Assembly (NCBI GenBank): GCA_910587285.1
Contig: CAJULM010000012.1
Coordinates: forward strand, 7,147 to 71,146
Origin: an uncultured Oscillospiraceae bacterium
Lineage (GTDB): Bacteria; Bacillota; Clostridia; Oscillospirales; Oscillospiraceae
Length of the DNA: 64,000 nucleotides
Direction of reading: 5' to 3'
The translations under genes were made by a program, and so were the position numbers. Positions 13,335-21,986 of the stretch are shown in pieces (position 1 is the stretch's first letter; every line of letters starts with the position of its first letter). The notes below the pieces were generated by a model. The model did no database searches, was not told where the DNA came from, and was given only the letters and a program-made list of their open reading frames with translations.

Positions 13335-16300
13335 TCAAGGCTGCGAAGCCGCCGGGAGCAGGGCGGCGTATTTCTCCACCGCCTGGGCGGCCATGCGTAA
13401 CGGGTCCTCCCCCTTCTTCAGCTTGAGGGTAAGGGCGGGTTTATCGCCGGGAGAGAACAGCATCCGGCCGGGATACTGCCCCGCCAGGGCGGCCACGGCC
13501 TGAAGGTCGAATTTCTCCAAGGCGAAGCTGAGCGCGCCGGATTTCTGGGTGATTTCCGTGATGGAGCAGGCGGCGGCCTGTCCCCGGAGGAGAGCCACCG
13601 AGATCAGGTTGTTTACCGGCCGGGGCGGGTCCCCAAAGCGGTCGATGAGCTCGTCCGTCATGTCGTCCGCATCCTCCGGGGCGCGGATGCGGGCGATGCG
13701 GCGGTACAGGTCCATGCGCTGCTCCGGGGAGGGGACGTACCGGTCCGGGATGGAGGCGGCCACGGTGAGGTCCACCGCGCACTCGGGCAGGCGGACGGGG
13801 GCCTCCCCCTTCTCCTCCAGCACCGCCTCCTCCAGCAGCTTCAGATACAGGTCGTAGCCCACGCTCATGAGGAAGCCGGACTGTTCGGGGCCCAGCAGGT
13901 TGCCCGCGCCCCGGATCTCCAGGTCCCGCATGGCGATCTTGAAGCCGGAGCCGAACTCGGCGTACTCCCGGATGGCGGACAGGCGCTTGGCGGCGATCTC
14001 CGTCAGCACCTTGCCCTGGCGGTAGGTCATGTAGGCGTAGGCCCGCCGGGGAGAGCGGCCCACCCGGCCCCGGATCTGGTGGAGCTGGGCCAGGCCCATC
14101 TTGTCCGCGTCCTCGATGATGAGGGTGTTCACGTTGGCGATGTCGATGCCTGTCTCGATGATGGTGGTGCACACCAGCACGTCCACCTCTCCGTCGGACA
14201 CCCGGGTCATCACGTCGCCCAGCTCCTCCTGGCTCATCTTGCCGTGGCCCACCGCCACCTCCACGCTGCCGCCCAGCAGCTCCTTGATGCGGGCGGCGGT
14301 GCGCTCGATGGTGTCCACCCGGTTGTGGAGGTAGTACACCTGGCCGCCCCGCTCCAACTCCCTGCGCATGGCGTCCGCCAGCACCGACCAGTCGTGCTCC
14401 AGCACGTAGGTCTGCACCGGCTGGCGGCTGGCGGGGGGCTCCTCGATGGCGGACATATCCCGGATGCCGCTTAGTGCCATATTCAGCGTCCGGGGGATAG
14501 GGGTGGCGGACAGGGTGAGCACGTCCACCTGCTTGGAAATCTCCTTCAGCCGCTCCTTGTGGGTGACGCCGAAGCGCTGCTCCTCGTCCACCACCAGGAG
14601 CCCCAGGTCCTTGAAGCGCACGTCCTTTTGCAGCAGGCGGTGGGTGCCGATGAGCAGGTCCACCGAGCCGTCCTCCACCCCGGCCAGGGCCTTTTTCATC
14701 TGGGCGGGAGTGCGGAAGCGGCTGACCACCTCGATCTCCACCGGGTACTTGGCGAACCGGCCCCGGGCGGTGAGGTAGTGCTGCCGGGCCAGGACGGTGG
14801 TGGGCACTAAGATGGCGGCCTGCTTACCGTCCAGCACGCACTTCATCACCGCCCGCAGGGCCACCTCCGTCTTGCCGTAGCCCACGTCGCCGCACAGCAG
14901 GCGGTCCATGGGACGGGGGGCCTCCATATCCCGCTTGATCTCCCGGATGGAGCGCAGCTGGTCCTCCGTCTCGTCGTAGGGGAAGTCGTCCTCGAACTCC
15001 TTCTGCCAGGGGGAGTCGGGGGCGAAGGCGTACCCCGGCTGGCGCTGGCGCTGGGCATAGAGCTGGATGAGGCCCTTGGCCAAGTCCTTCACCGCCTTGC
15101 GGGTGCGGGTTTTGGCCTTCTCCCACTCCGTCCCTCCCAGCTTGGACAGCTTTTTTTTCTCCGGGTCGTCGCCGCCGCCGATGTATTTGGAGATGAGGTC
15201 CAGCTGGGTGGCGGGGAGATAGAGGGTGTCCGTCCCGGCGTAGGCCAGCTTCACGTAGTCCTTTTCCACCCCGTCCACCGTCATCTTCACCATGCCCACG
15301 AAGCGGCCGATGCCGTGGTGCTCGTGGACGATCAGGTCGCCGGGGGACAGGTCGGTGAAGGAGTCCACCCGGCGGCGGTCGGCGGCGTGCTTGAGCCGCT
15401 TGCCCTTTTTCCGGGGCTCGTTTCCCCCCTCGGTGAGCACCGCGTAGGGGCAGCCGATGTAGTCAAACCCCGCCGACAGCCCCCCCACGGCGATGGTGAT
15501 GCCGCCGGGCTGGGGCAGGTCGTGGAGCTGAAAGTCCACCGCGGAGCGGATCTTCCGCTCCCGGAGCATGGACTGGAGGTTCAGCGCCCGCTGTTCGCTG
15601 CCCACCAGGACGATGGAGGCGGCCCCGGCGTTTTGCAGCTGGGTCAAATCCGCCGCCGCTGTGTCCAGGCTGGCCCCGAAGGAGGACAGCTGACGGCCTT
15701 GGGCGGTGAGCACCGCCTTGGGGGGCAGGGGGGCGGAGGTGGTGGCGAAGGAGTCCAAAAAGCACAGGGCATGGTCGGCCAGCACAGCCATCAGCTCGTC
15801 CAGGCCGGCGGCAAAAACGGCGTGCCTGCCGTCCACCGCGCCGCTCTCCATGAGGGTTTTCACGTCCTCCCCCAGCTGCCACAGCCAGTTTTTGCCCCGC
15901 TCCGCCACCCGGCTGGACTCGGACAGGCACACAATGGCGTCCGCGGGCAGATGGTGGGCGGCGGTGGTCAGCCTGGAGTACCGGGCGGGGAGCTGGCAGT
16001 CGTTCAGCCGCGCCCAGTTCCCATGCTCGTCCCGGAGGGGGAGCAGCTCGCTCACCGGGAGGAACACCGCCCGGTCCAGCCGGCCCACCCGGCGCTGAGA
16101 GGCGGGGTCGAACAGGCCCATGGAGTCCACGTCCCGGTCCCAGAACTCCACCCGGACGGGGTTGTCCTGGCCGGGGGAGAACACGTCCAAAATCCCGCCC
16201 CGCAGGGCGAATTGGCCCACGCCCTCCACCTGCTGGCACCGGGTATAGCCCAGGGCGGCCAGCCGGTCGGCCAGGGCCTCCGGGTCGTAGCTGCCGGAGG

Positions 16301-16727
16301 GGTCCAGCTCCACCACGTGGGCGGCCAGCTCCTCCGGGGGGAGGGTGCGCTGAAGCAGGCCCTCCACCGTGGCGGCGATGAGCCTGACTCCGCCCTGGGC
16401 CATGGCGTGAAAGGCGGCCAGGCGCTGGTGCTCCCACTGCTTGGAGGCCACCGCCCCCGGGTGGAACAAAAATTCCCGGGCCCCAAGCAGGGTGGCGGGC
16501 TCCCCCGTGAGGGCCGTCACATCCGCCGCCAGCCGGGCGCACTCCCCCTCGTCCGCGCACACCAGCACCACGGGGACCCCCAGCCGCTCCAGCAGGCCGG
16601 CGGCAAAGTGGGCCCGGTGGGCGGGGGACAGGCCGGACACCTCCGCCGGGGAGCGGCCGGACTCCAGCGCGGCGGCCAGCCGGGCGAACTCGGGCACTCG
16701 GTCTAAAATGTTGAGCAGCATTTTCAT
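13335..16727 (-). CDS. mfd: Transcription-repair coupling factor
   Basis: Removes RNA polymerase stalled at DNA lesions and recruits UvrA. It has 1130 residues, normal for Mfd. The N-terminal UvrB-like region contains RLIAATVEGLLQRTLPPEEL. Then comes the polymerase-interacting CarD-like domain around LSPGDLIVHEHHGIGRFVGM and the RecG-like translocase with Walker A GDVGYGKTEVA, DEEQRFG, SATPIPRTLNM and QIRGRVGRS, ending in the TRCF C-terminal domain. The window keeps the prs-pth-mfd order known from Bacillus and Clostridia, interrupted by a small cassette between pth and mfd. The ATG at 16725-16727 has only a weak upstream GAGG. Confidence 0.96.
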   Translation of the reverse strand: MKMLLNILDRVPEFARLAAALESGRSPAEVSGLSPAHRAHFAAGLLERLGVPVVLVCADEGECARLAADVTALTGEPATLLGAREFLFHPGAVASKQWEHQRLAAFHAMAQGGVRLIAATVEGLLQRTLPPEELAAHVVELDPSGSYDPEALADRLAALGYTRCQQVEGVGQFALRGGILDVFSPGQDNPVRVEFWDRDVDSMGLFDPASQRRVGRLDRAVFLPVSELLPLRDEHGNWARLNDCQLPARYSRLTTAAHHLPADAIVCLSESSRVAERGKNWLWQLGEDVKTLMESGAVDGRHAVFAAGLDELMAVLADHALCFLDSFATTSAPLPPKAVLTAQGRQLSSFGASLDTAAADLTQLQNAGAASIVLVGSEQRALNLQSMLRERKIRSAVDFQLHDLPQPGGITIAVGGLSAGFDYIGCPYAVLTEGGNEPRKKGKRLKHAADRRRVDSFTDLSPGDLIVHEHHGIGRFVGMVKMTVDGVEKDYVKLAYAGTDTLYLPATQLDLISKYIGGGDDPEKKKLSKLGGTEWEKAKTRTRKAVKDLAKGLIQLYAQRQRQPGYAFAPDSPWQKEFEDDFPYDETEDQLRSIREIKRDMEAPRPMDRLLCGDVGYGKTEVALRAVMKCVLDGKQAAILVPTTVLARQHYLTARGRFAKYPVEIEVVSRFRTPAQMKKALAGVEDGSVDLLIGTHRLLQKDVRFKDLGLLVVDEEQRFGVTHKERLKEISKQVDVLTLSATPIPRTLNMALSGIRDMSAIEEPPASRQPVQTYVLEHDWSVLADAMRRELERGGQVYYLHNRVDTIERTAARIKELLGGSVEVAVGHGKMSQEELGDVMTRVSDGEVDVLVCTTIIETGIDIANVNTLIIEDADKMGLAQLHQIRGRVGRSPRRAYAYMTYRQGKVLTEIAAKRLSAIREYAEFGSGFKIAMRDLEIRGAGNLLGPEQSGFLMSVGYDLYLKLLEEAVLEEKGEAPVRLPECAVDLTVAASIPDRYVPSPEQRMDLYRRIARIRAPEDADDMTDELIDRFGDPPRPVNNLISVALLRGQAAACSITEITQKSGALSFALEKFDLQAVAALAGQYPGRMLFSPGDKPALTLKLKKGEDPLRMAAQAVEKYAALLPAASQP

Positions 16728-16804
16728 GATGGAACCTCGATTTAGAAAAAATTGGAAAATCTAGGCGCAGATGACCCCGGTGAGGTCCCCTGCGGGGGAC
16801 GGGA

Positions 16805-17030
16805 GTGTTACTTTCTGCTCGTGCAGAAAGTAACCAAAGACACGCTCAAGGGGGGTGCTGCCTGAGAGCACGGGCCAAAGGGCGGCCCGTGCTCTCAGGC
16901 AGCGGCCCCCTTAAGAATCCCCCATTTACGGGAGAGCCCTATACGCGGATTGGTCGGATACCCTCCCGGCGCCAGCGGCCTTCGACGCAGATGCGCCTGT
17001 TGGTGCTGCCGCTGGTGTCCAGTCATTGCA
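16805..17030 (+). repeat. Left arm of inverted repeat flanking the small XRE cassette
   Basis: It begins with the palindrome GTTACTTTCTGC-tcgt-GCAGAAAGTAAC, then CAAAGACACGCTCAAGGGG. A hairpin with 20-base arms follows (16858-16877 with 16885-16904), then CCCATTTACGGGAGAGCCCT and module B sequence to about 17030. The same blocks occur inverted at 17700-17935. Confidence 0.75.
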
Positions 17031-17101
17031 CGGGGTGGGTCTACCGGCCCGCGCCTCCGGGGCATACCGCCCGCGCCGGGATAATGGCTGGGCGCGGACC
17101 T

Positions 17102-17314
17102 CTACTTTGGTTCATCTGAACGGCCCAGCAGATAGTCGGTTGTGACATCGAAATAATCGGCAAGAATGACCAACCCCTCCAAGGTGGGAGCCGTCTTTCC
17201 TTTTTCATAGGAATAAACAGCATAGCGGGAAACGCCCATTGCTTTACTGACCGTTGCCTGGGAAACGCCGCGCCCCTCCCGAAGCTGCTTTAACCGCTCT
17301 GGAAATTTGGTCAT
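17102..17314 (-). CDS. Small XRE-family repressor
   Basis: Protein of 70 residues that is almost only a Cro/C1 helix-turn-helix: KLRQLREGRGVSQATVSKA-like helices, SRYAVYSYEKGKTAPTLEGL and the ending YFDVTTDYLLGRSDEPK. It has no dimerisation or effector domain. It is divergent from the 93-residue gene at 17400, with a near-perfect palindrome between them that is a plausible operator for this protein. Codon use is less GC-rich than in mfd and pth, which together with the inverted-repeat flanks suggests insertion. Confidence 0.85.
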   Translation of the reverse strand: MTKFPERLKQLREGRGVSQATVSKAMGVSRYAVYSYEKGKTAPTLEGLVILADYFDVTTDYLLGRSDEPK

Positions 17315-17331
17315 AAAAATGCACCTTCCCC

Positions 17332-17388
17332 TTGACTTGTAGCGAAAACTATGCTATCCTGTCTGTGGTGAAAATCACTACAGACAGG
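17332..17388 (+). promoter_or_regulatory. Promoter and palindromic operator of the 93-residue gene
   Basis: TTGACT (17332-17337) and TATCCT (17355-17360) are 17 bases apart. From 17358 to 17388 runs an inverted repeat with 14-base arms (CCTGTCTGTGGTGA and TCACTACAGACAGG, 13 of 14 paired) and an AAA centre. It overlaps the -10 and the likely transcription start, as expected for a repressor site. An RNA hairpin upstream of the ribosome-binding site is the alternative. Confidence 0.65.
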
Positions 17389-17399
17389 AGGAACTGAAT

Positions 17400-17681
17400 A
17401 TGTCTGAAATCATGAATAACATCTATTATATGATGGTGGAGCAAGTTGGTCAACGATGTGCGCGGGAGACGGAGATGAAAATTTTGATGAGGCGGAAGTG
17501 TGCGCTGATGGATGAGATCGCCCTTCGGATTGGAGACGGCGGGGAGGAGTTGTTGGAGGCAATGACCAATTTAGATGCGGATTTGGAGAATATACAAGGT
17601 AAGGCCATGTTCCGGGCGGCGGTGCGCCTGGGGGCGGAGCTGGCGGGGAGCACGCCCCAGCCGAACGGCGCACCCACTTAG
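17400..17681 (+). CDS. Small uncharacterised protein paired with the XRE repressor
   Basis: Protein of 93 residues that I do not recognise by function; small helical proteins of this kind are common in gut Clostridia. It is charged and predicted helical, beginning MSEIMNNIYYMMVEQVGQRC and containing repeated Leu/Glu-rich helices (GEELLEAMTNLDADLENIQG). There is no signal peptide or membrane segment. AGGAGG lies eight bases before the ATG. With the divergent repressor it forms a two-gene unit resembling small regulator/effector pairs of mobile elements. A toxin role cannot be claimed from sequence. Confidence 0.7.
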   Translation: MSEIMNNIYYMMVEQVGQRCARETEMKILMRRKCALMDEIALRIGDGGEELLEAMTNLDADLENIQGKAMFRAAVRLGAELAGSTPQPNGAPT

Positions 17682-17699
17682 GCGCAGAGACGATAGGTG

Positions 17700-17935
17700 C
17701 TCATCTTACTATGTTTGCATACCAGCGGCAGCGCCAATCGGCGCATCTGCATCGAAAGCCGCTGGCGCCGGGAGGGGCCGCGGCCAACCTGCGTATAGGG
17801 CTCTCCCGTAAACGGGGGATTCTTAAGGGGACGGCGGCCTGTGAGCAAGGGCGCGCCCTCAGCGCCCGAAGCCGAACCGGCCGCTGCCCCCTTAAGCGTG
17901 TCTTTGGTTACTTTCTGCACGAGCAGAAAGTAACA
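17700..17935 (-). repeat. Right arm of inverted repeat flanking the small XRE cassette
   Basis: It carries module B (GGCGCATCTGCATCGA, CGTATAGGGCTCTCCCGTAA), then CTTAAGGGG and a GC-rich stem. It ends with GTGTCTTTGGTTACTTTCTG and the palindrome GTTACTTTCTGC-acga-GCAGAAAGTAAC, an exact inversion of the start of the left arm. The central hairpin sequence differs from that of the left arm. Confidence 0.75.
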
Positions 17936-17965
17936 CTCTCTCCGTCCCTGACAGGGGCGGGAGCG

Positions 17966-18553
17966 CTAATTAAAGCGATTCATCGCTTTCTGAGGGCCGT
18001 CCTTCAGGAAGCATTCCACCGCGTCGGCGGCGCGCTTCACCGCCTCGTCCATCACCCTTTTGTCCTCGCCCTGGAGCTTGCCCAGCACCCAGTCCGCCAT
18101 GTCGTAGTCCGGGTGGGGCTTGCCGCCCACCCCCACCTTCAGCCGGGGGAACTGGTCCGCGCCCAGGTGCTGGATGACGCTTTTCAGGCCATTGTGGCCC
18201 CCGGCGGAGCCACCCGTGCGGATGCGCAGCTTGCCCAGGGGCAGGTCCACGTCGTCGGAGATGACCAGCACGCGGCCGGGCGGGATTTTGTAAAACCGGG
18301 CGGCCTCGCCCACCGCCTCGCCGGACAGGTTCATATAGGTGGTGGGCTTCATCACCAGCGCGCCCTGCCCGCCGATGACGGCGGTGTTGGTGAGGGCCTT
18401 GAACTTCAAGCGCTGGATGGGGAAGCTTCCCCGCTCGCCCAGCTCGTCCGCCACCAGGAAGCCCACGTTATGGCGGGTGTTCTCATACTGCTCTCCCGGA
18501 TTGCCCAGGCCCACGATGAGCCAGGACACGGGGAGCTTTTTTTGAAACAGCAT
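17966..18553 (-). CDS. pth: Peptidyl-tRNA hydrolase
   Basis: Recycles tRNA from prematurely released peptidyl-tRNA. The 195-residue protein has the family landmarks LIVGLGNPGEQYENTRHNVG (catalytic His in TRHN), VMKPTTYMNLSG, ISDDVDLPLGKLRIR and GGHNGLKS. The start ATG 18553 follows GGAGGTCGC. Another frame-compatible TTG lies 12 bases upstream but overlaps that ribosome-binding site. It lies between prs and mfd as in Bacillus (spoVC). The stop is 30 bases from the right arm of the cassette repeat. Confidence 0.96.
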   Translation of the reverse strand: MLFQKKLPVSWLIVGLGNPGEQYENTRHNVGFLVADELGERGSFPIQRLKFKALTNTAVIGGQGALVMKPTTYMNLSGEAVGEAARFYKIPPGRVLVISDDVDLPLGKLRIRTGGSAGGHNGLKSVIQHLGADQFPRLKVGVGGKPHPDYDMADWVLGKLQGEDKRVMDEAVKRAADAVECFLKDGPQKAMNRFN

Positions 18554-18639
18554 AGCGACCTCCAAAACAGGTAAGAACCGCTCCAGGGCGGATGTCCTGG
18601 AGCGGGAGTTTCTCTTTATCTAAGGTAAGGGGATACAAA

Positions 18640-18786
18640 GCTTGCCACGACGCCGTCGCGCTGCGCCTGCTCGCGACGGGCGGCTTCGCTGCGATTCGGG
18701 CAAAACCCAGTCCCACTTTGTGGGCCTTGGGCTTTTGCCCTCACTCCGCTCCATCCGCCCTGCTCGCGACGGCTCCGCAGCCGTGG
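18640..18786 (-). repeat. Hairpin repeat module M1 after prs
   Basis: Directly downstream of the prs stop in the same orientation. The diagnostic hairpin pairs GGGCAAAA (18698-18705) with TTTTGCCC (18733-18740) around CCCAC/GTGGG. The flanks CCGTCGCGAGCAGG and CGCAGCGAAGCCGCCC match the 12970 subtype. Confidence 0.75.
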
Positions 18787-19752
18787 TCAGCACCAAAGCT
18801 TGGACACCGAGCGCTCCTCATAAATGCGCTCAATGGCCTCGGCAAACAGGTGGGCCACGGAGAGGTACTTCACCTTGGGGCACAGCTCGGAGATGTTCTC
18901 CTTGGGCTGGATGGTGTTCAGGAACACCACCTCGTCCAGCACCGAGTCGTTGATGCGCTGGATGGCGGGGCCGGACAGCACGCCATGGCTGGCGCAGGCG
19001 GTGACGGACTTGGCGTGGCCGATGTCCACCAGGGCCTGGGCCGCGTGGCACAGGGAACCGCCGGTGTCCACCATGTCGTCCAGCAGGATGACGTTCTTGC
19101 CGGTGACGTCGCCGATGATGTTCATCACCTCGGAGGAGTTGGCCTTCTGCCGGCGCTTGTCCACGATGGCCATGGGCATATCCAGCTTCTGGGCGAAGGA
19201 GCGGGCGCGGGCCACGCTGCCCACATCGGGGGAGACCACCATGGTCTCGTCATGGACGGGGGCGAAACGGCGGAAGAAGTGGTCCACAAACACGGGGGAG
19301 CCCATCAGATTGTCCACAGGGATGTCGAAGAAGCCCTGGATCTGATTGGCGTGCAGGTCCATGGTGAGCACCCGGTCCGCCCCGGCGCGGGTGATCAGGT
19401 TGGCCACCAGCTTGGCGGAGATGGGGTCGCGGGGCTTGGTCTTGCGGTCCTGCCGGGCATAGCCGAAGTAGGGGATGACGGCGGTGATGCGCCCGGCGCT
19501 GGCCCGCTTGAGCGCGTCGATCATGATGAGCAGCTCCATCAGGTTGTCGTTCACCGGGGAGCTGGTGGACTGGACCACGAACACATCGGAGCCGCGGACG
19601 GTTTCAAAGATGGAGACAAAATTTTCGCCGTCGGAGAAAGCGCCGGTTTCGGCGTTGCCCAGGGGAATGCTCAGCTCCTTGCAGATGTCCAGGGCCAGGG
19701 CCCGGTTGGAGCTGCCGGAAAAGATTTTCAGGTCCTTGCCGTGTGAGATCAT
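18787..19752 (-). CDS. prs: Ribose-phosphate pyrophosphokinase
   Basis: Makes PRPP from ribose 5-phosphate and ATP for purine, pyrimidine, His and Trp synthesis. Its 321 residues include [20 protein letters not shown], the ATP loop [10 protein letters not shown], the flexible-loop region [17 protein letters not shown] and the PRPP-binding motif [18 protein letters not shown]. The ATG at 19752 has AGGAAG upstream. A longer frame upstream exists but lacks a ribosome-binding site. A strong -10 (TATAAT) precedes it, so it probably leads the prs-pth-mfd direction. Confidence 0.96.
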   Translation of the reverse strand: MISHGKDLKIFSGSSNRALALDICKELSIPLGNAETGAFSDGENFVSIFETVRGSDVFVVQSTSSPVNDNLMELLIMIDALKRASAGRITAVIPYFGYARQDRKTKPRDPISAKLVANLITRAGADRVLTMDLHANQIQGFFDIPVDNLMGSPVFVDHFFRRFAPVHDETMVVSPDVGSVARARSFAQKLDMPMAIVDKRRQKANSSEVMNIIGDVTGKNVILLDDMVDTGGSLCHAAQALVDIGHAKSVTACASHGVLSGPAIQRINDSVLDEVVFLNTIQPKENISELCPKVKYLSVAHLFAEAIERIYEERSVSKLWC

Positions 19753-19843
19753 GCTCGCAACTTCCTCTCTTAAAATATGGTGATTCCTGGGGGATTTATA
19801 AAGAAATGAAGCCGTGGAACCCAAGATTGAAATTACTACCCAC

Positions 19844-19872
19844 ATTATATCAGAGAATCTGAGATTTTGAAA
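19844..19872 (-). promoter_or_regulatory. Promoter of prs
   Basis: On the minus strand a perfect TATAAT (19844-19849) is preceded 17 bases upstream by TTTCAA, a weak -35. The leader is about 90 bases. Confidence 0.6.
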
Positions 19873-19967
19873 GACTTTTTCATAGCTTTGGGGTAATTGT
19901 CCTATTTCACCAAAAAAAACGGACGAAAAGAGGAGAAAAGCGGTGAAAACGGCGGAACTGCGCCGGC

Positions 19968-20465
19968 TCAACACCAAGAGGGCAGGGGAAGCCAGCGCTG
20001 AATGCGCCGGGTCTGGTAGAGATGGACCACCTCAAGGGTGGCGCACACCTTGTCGGCGATGTTCACCGCCAGCGCCTCCCGGCAGCGGGGCAGGTGGACG
20101 GCCAGGGGGAACATATGGGACACGATGGCGTTTTTCTCCCGCTCGGACAGGTCGGGGCACAGGGCGGTGGCGTTGCGCAGGGCAAACTCCGGGTGGTCCA
20201 GGCACTGGTTGCCGGGATGGGCGGAGCGGTCGGCAGGGTCGTAGAGGTACAGGTCGTGAAGCAGCCCCGCCCGGGCGGCGGCCCGGTAGTCCCAGCCGAA
20301 GTAGCGGGCCAGCCGGAAGGCCACATAGGACACGAACAGGGAGTGCTGGAAGCAGGTGATGGAAAAATGGTGCCGCCAGCGCTTCATGGCGGAGACCTCG
20401 CTGCTGTCCAGCAGGGAGCCCACGCAGTCCAGGAAGGCGGCGGCGTTTAAATCGTGGTTGGACAT
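19968..20465 (-). CDS. HD-domain protein
   Basis: Protein of 165 residues with an HD-superfamily metal-binding pattern: H in [17 protein letters not shown] in [11 protein letters not shown], and later H in HPEFALRNA and SHMFPLA. Such proteins hydrolyse phosphates of nucleotides or related compounds, and the substrate cannot be predicted. The second, longer HD protein at 23920 is a different subfamily. The ATG at 20463-20465 is followed immediately by the gene and has AAAGGGG upstream. It is monocistronic between prs and the GntR operon. Confidence 0.8.
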   Translation of the reverse strand: MSNHDLNAAAFLDCVGSLLDSSEVSAMKRWRHHFSITCFQHSLFVSYVAFRLARYFGWDYRAAARAGLLHDLYLYDPADRSAHPGNQCLDHPEFALRNATALCPDLSEREKNAIVSHMFPLAVHLPRCREALAVNIADKVCATLEVVHLYQTRRIQRWLPLPSWC

Positions 20466-20518
20466 AGGAAAAGACCCCTTTCTGTAATCAAGTGATGAAA
20501 CGAGTCGATTGTAAATTG

Positions 20519-20544
20519 CTTGACACTTTTAGCCCCCTGTCAAG
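20519..20544. promoter_or_regulatory. Inverted repeat upstream of the HD gene
   Basis: CTTGACA (20519-20525) and TGTCAAG (20538-20544) are perfect inverted arms around 12 bases. The position about 55 bases before the HD gene start suggests an operator or overlapping -35 elements. No matching regulator is known. Confidence 0.4.
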
Positions 20545-20634
20545 GGGACGCACCAACATTATAGCAGGTGGAAGGCCACTTGTCAGCCACCTTTCGCAAA
20601 TTTTAAACTGGAAAATTGAGAAAGATTTTTGTGC

Positions 20635-20677
20635 TTGACAGGCAGTGGGCTCATATGTTAGGATAACTATACTAACA
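20635..20677 (+). promoter_or_regulatory. Promoter and candidate GntR operator of the ABC operon
   Basis: TTGACA (20635-20640) and TTAGGA (20658-20663) are 17 bases apart. TGTTAG (20656-20661) and CTAACA (20672-20677) are inverted around 10 bases and overlap the -10. This is a plausible autoregulatory site for the YtrA-type regulator encoded next. Confidence 0.55.
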
Positions 20678-20715
20678 CAAATGGTACAGTTGATACACTG
20701 GAAAGGAGGCGGGCT

Positions 20716-21087
20716 ATGCTCAGCCTGAATTACCGGGACGGCCGCCCCATCTACGAACAGGTGCGGGACGGCCTGCGCCGTCTCATCATCACGGGGGCCA
20801 TTCCGCCGGGGGATAAGCTGCCCTCCGTGCGCGCCATGGCGGAGCAGCTGGCCATCAATCCCAACACCATCCAACGGGCGTATGAGGCGCTGGAGCAGGA
20901 CGGCTACGCCTACTCGGTGCCGGGCAAGGGGAGCTTCGCCGCCCTGCCCCAGGATGTGACGGAAAAGCGCAGGGGGGAGCTGCTGTCCAAGCTGGACGCC
21001 ATCGTCCAGGAGCTGGTCTACCTGGGGATGAGCCGCCAGGATGTGGCCCGGCGGTGCACGGAGGAAGGGAAGGAGGAGACGAAATGA
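20716..21087 (+). CDS. GntR-family regulator, YtrA type
   Basis: Protein of 123 residues consisting of a winged helix (PIYEQVRDGLRRLIITGAIP, LPSVRAMAEQLAINPNTIQR, AYSVPGKGSF) plus a short helical tail. YtrA-type repressors control the ABC transporter operon they head, and this matches the arrangement here. The gene overlaps the ATPase gene by ATGA. The ATG follows GAAAGGAGGCGGGCT. Confidence 0.92.
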   Translation: MLSLNYRDGRPIYEQVRDGLRRLIITGAIPPGDKLPSVRAMAEQLAINPNTIQRAYEALEQDGYAYSVPGKGSFAALPQDVTEKRRGELLSKLDAIVQELVYLGMSRQDVARRCTEEGKEETK

Positions 21088-21986
21088 TTGAGGTCAAAAA
21101 CGTGGTCAAGAGCTTCGACGGCTTTCACGCTCTGGACGATCTGACCATGACGGTGCCCCGCGGGGCCATTTACGGGCTGGTGGGGCCCAACGGGGCGGGC
21201 AAGTCCACCATTCTGCGCCACCTGTGCGGGGCGTACCGCCAGGACAGCGGCGAGATTCTGCTGGAGGGCGCGCCCATCTATGAAAACCCCGGGGTGAAAA
21301 AGCGCATGGCGGTGATTCCCGATGAGCTGTACTATTTCGGGTCCGCCTCCACCCGGGACATGATGAAGTTCTACAAGGGGCTCTATCCCGCCTTCGACAT
21401 GGACCGCTATGCCAAGCTGAAGGAGGCCTTCCCCGCCGTGGACGAAAAGCGGCCCATCCGACGGCTGTCCAAGGGGATGCAGAAGCAGTCGGCGTTCTGG
21501 CTGGCCCTGAGCTGCAAGCCGGACTACCTGTTGCTGGACGAGCCGGTGGACGGCCTGGACCCGGTGATGCGCCGGCAGGTTTGGTCCCTGCTCATGGGGG
21601 ACGTGGCCGAGCGGGGGACCACGGTGCTGGTGTCCTCCCACAACCTGAGGGAGCTGGAGGACGTGTGCGACCACGTGGGGCTTTTAAGTCACGGGAGGGT
21701 GGCGCTGGAGCGGTCCCTGTCCGACCTCCAGGGGGGCACGGTGAAGCTGCAAATCGCTTTCCAGACGGAGCAGCCCCCCGAGCTGCCCGCGGGGCTGCCT
21801 GTGGTCCACACCGACCGGGTGGGCCGGGTGTACACCTATATCGTCCGGGGGACGGCGGAGGAGGTGGAGGAGGGGTTCAAGCCCCTGGCCCCGCTGTTTA
21901 TGGAGGCCCTGCCCCTGACGCTGGAGGAGATCTTTATCTATGAAATGGGAGGTGAGGACTATGCGGTCCGGGACATCGTACTTTGA
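21084..21986 (+). CDS. ABC transporter ATP-binding protein
   Basis: ATPase subunit of 300 residues. Walker A is GPNGAGKST (about 35-43), the signature RLSKGMQKQ is a variant of LSGGQ, Walker B is LLLDEPVDGLD, and the switch His lies in VLVSSHNLREL. A C-terminal 80-residue extension resembles YtrB/CcmA-like exporters. It starts within the GntR stop (ATGA) and its end overlaps the permease gene by 26 bases, so the three genes are tightly coupled. Confidence 0.93.
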   Translation: MIEVKNVVKSFDGFHALDDLTMTVPRGAIYGLVGPNGAGKSTILRHLCGAYRQDSGEILLEGAPIYENPGVKKRMAVIPDELYYFGSASTRDMMKFYKGLYPAFDMDRYAKLKEAFPAVDEKRPIRRLSKGMQKQSAFWLALSCKPDYLLLDEPVDGLDPVMRRQVWSLLMGDVAERGTTVLVSSHNLRELEDVCDHVGLLSHGRVALERSLSDLQGGTVKLQIAFQTEQPPELPAGLPVVHTDRVGRVYTYIVRGTAEEVEEGFKPLAPLFMEALPLTLEEIFIYEMGGEDYAVRDIVL

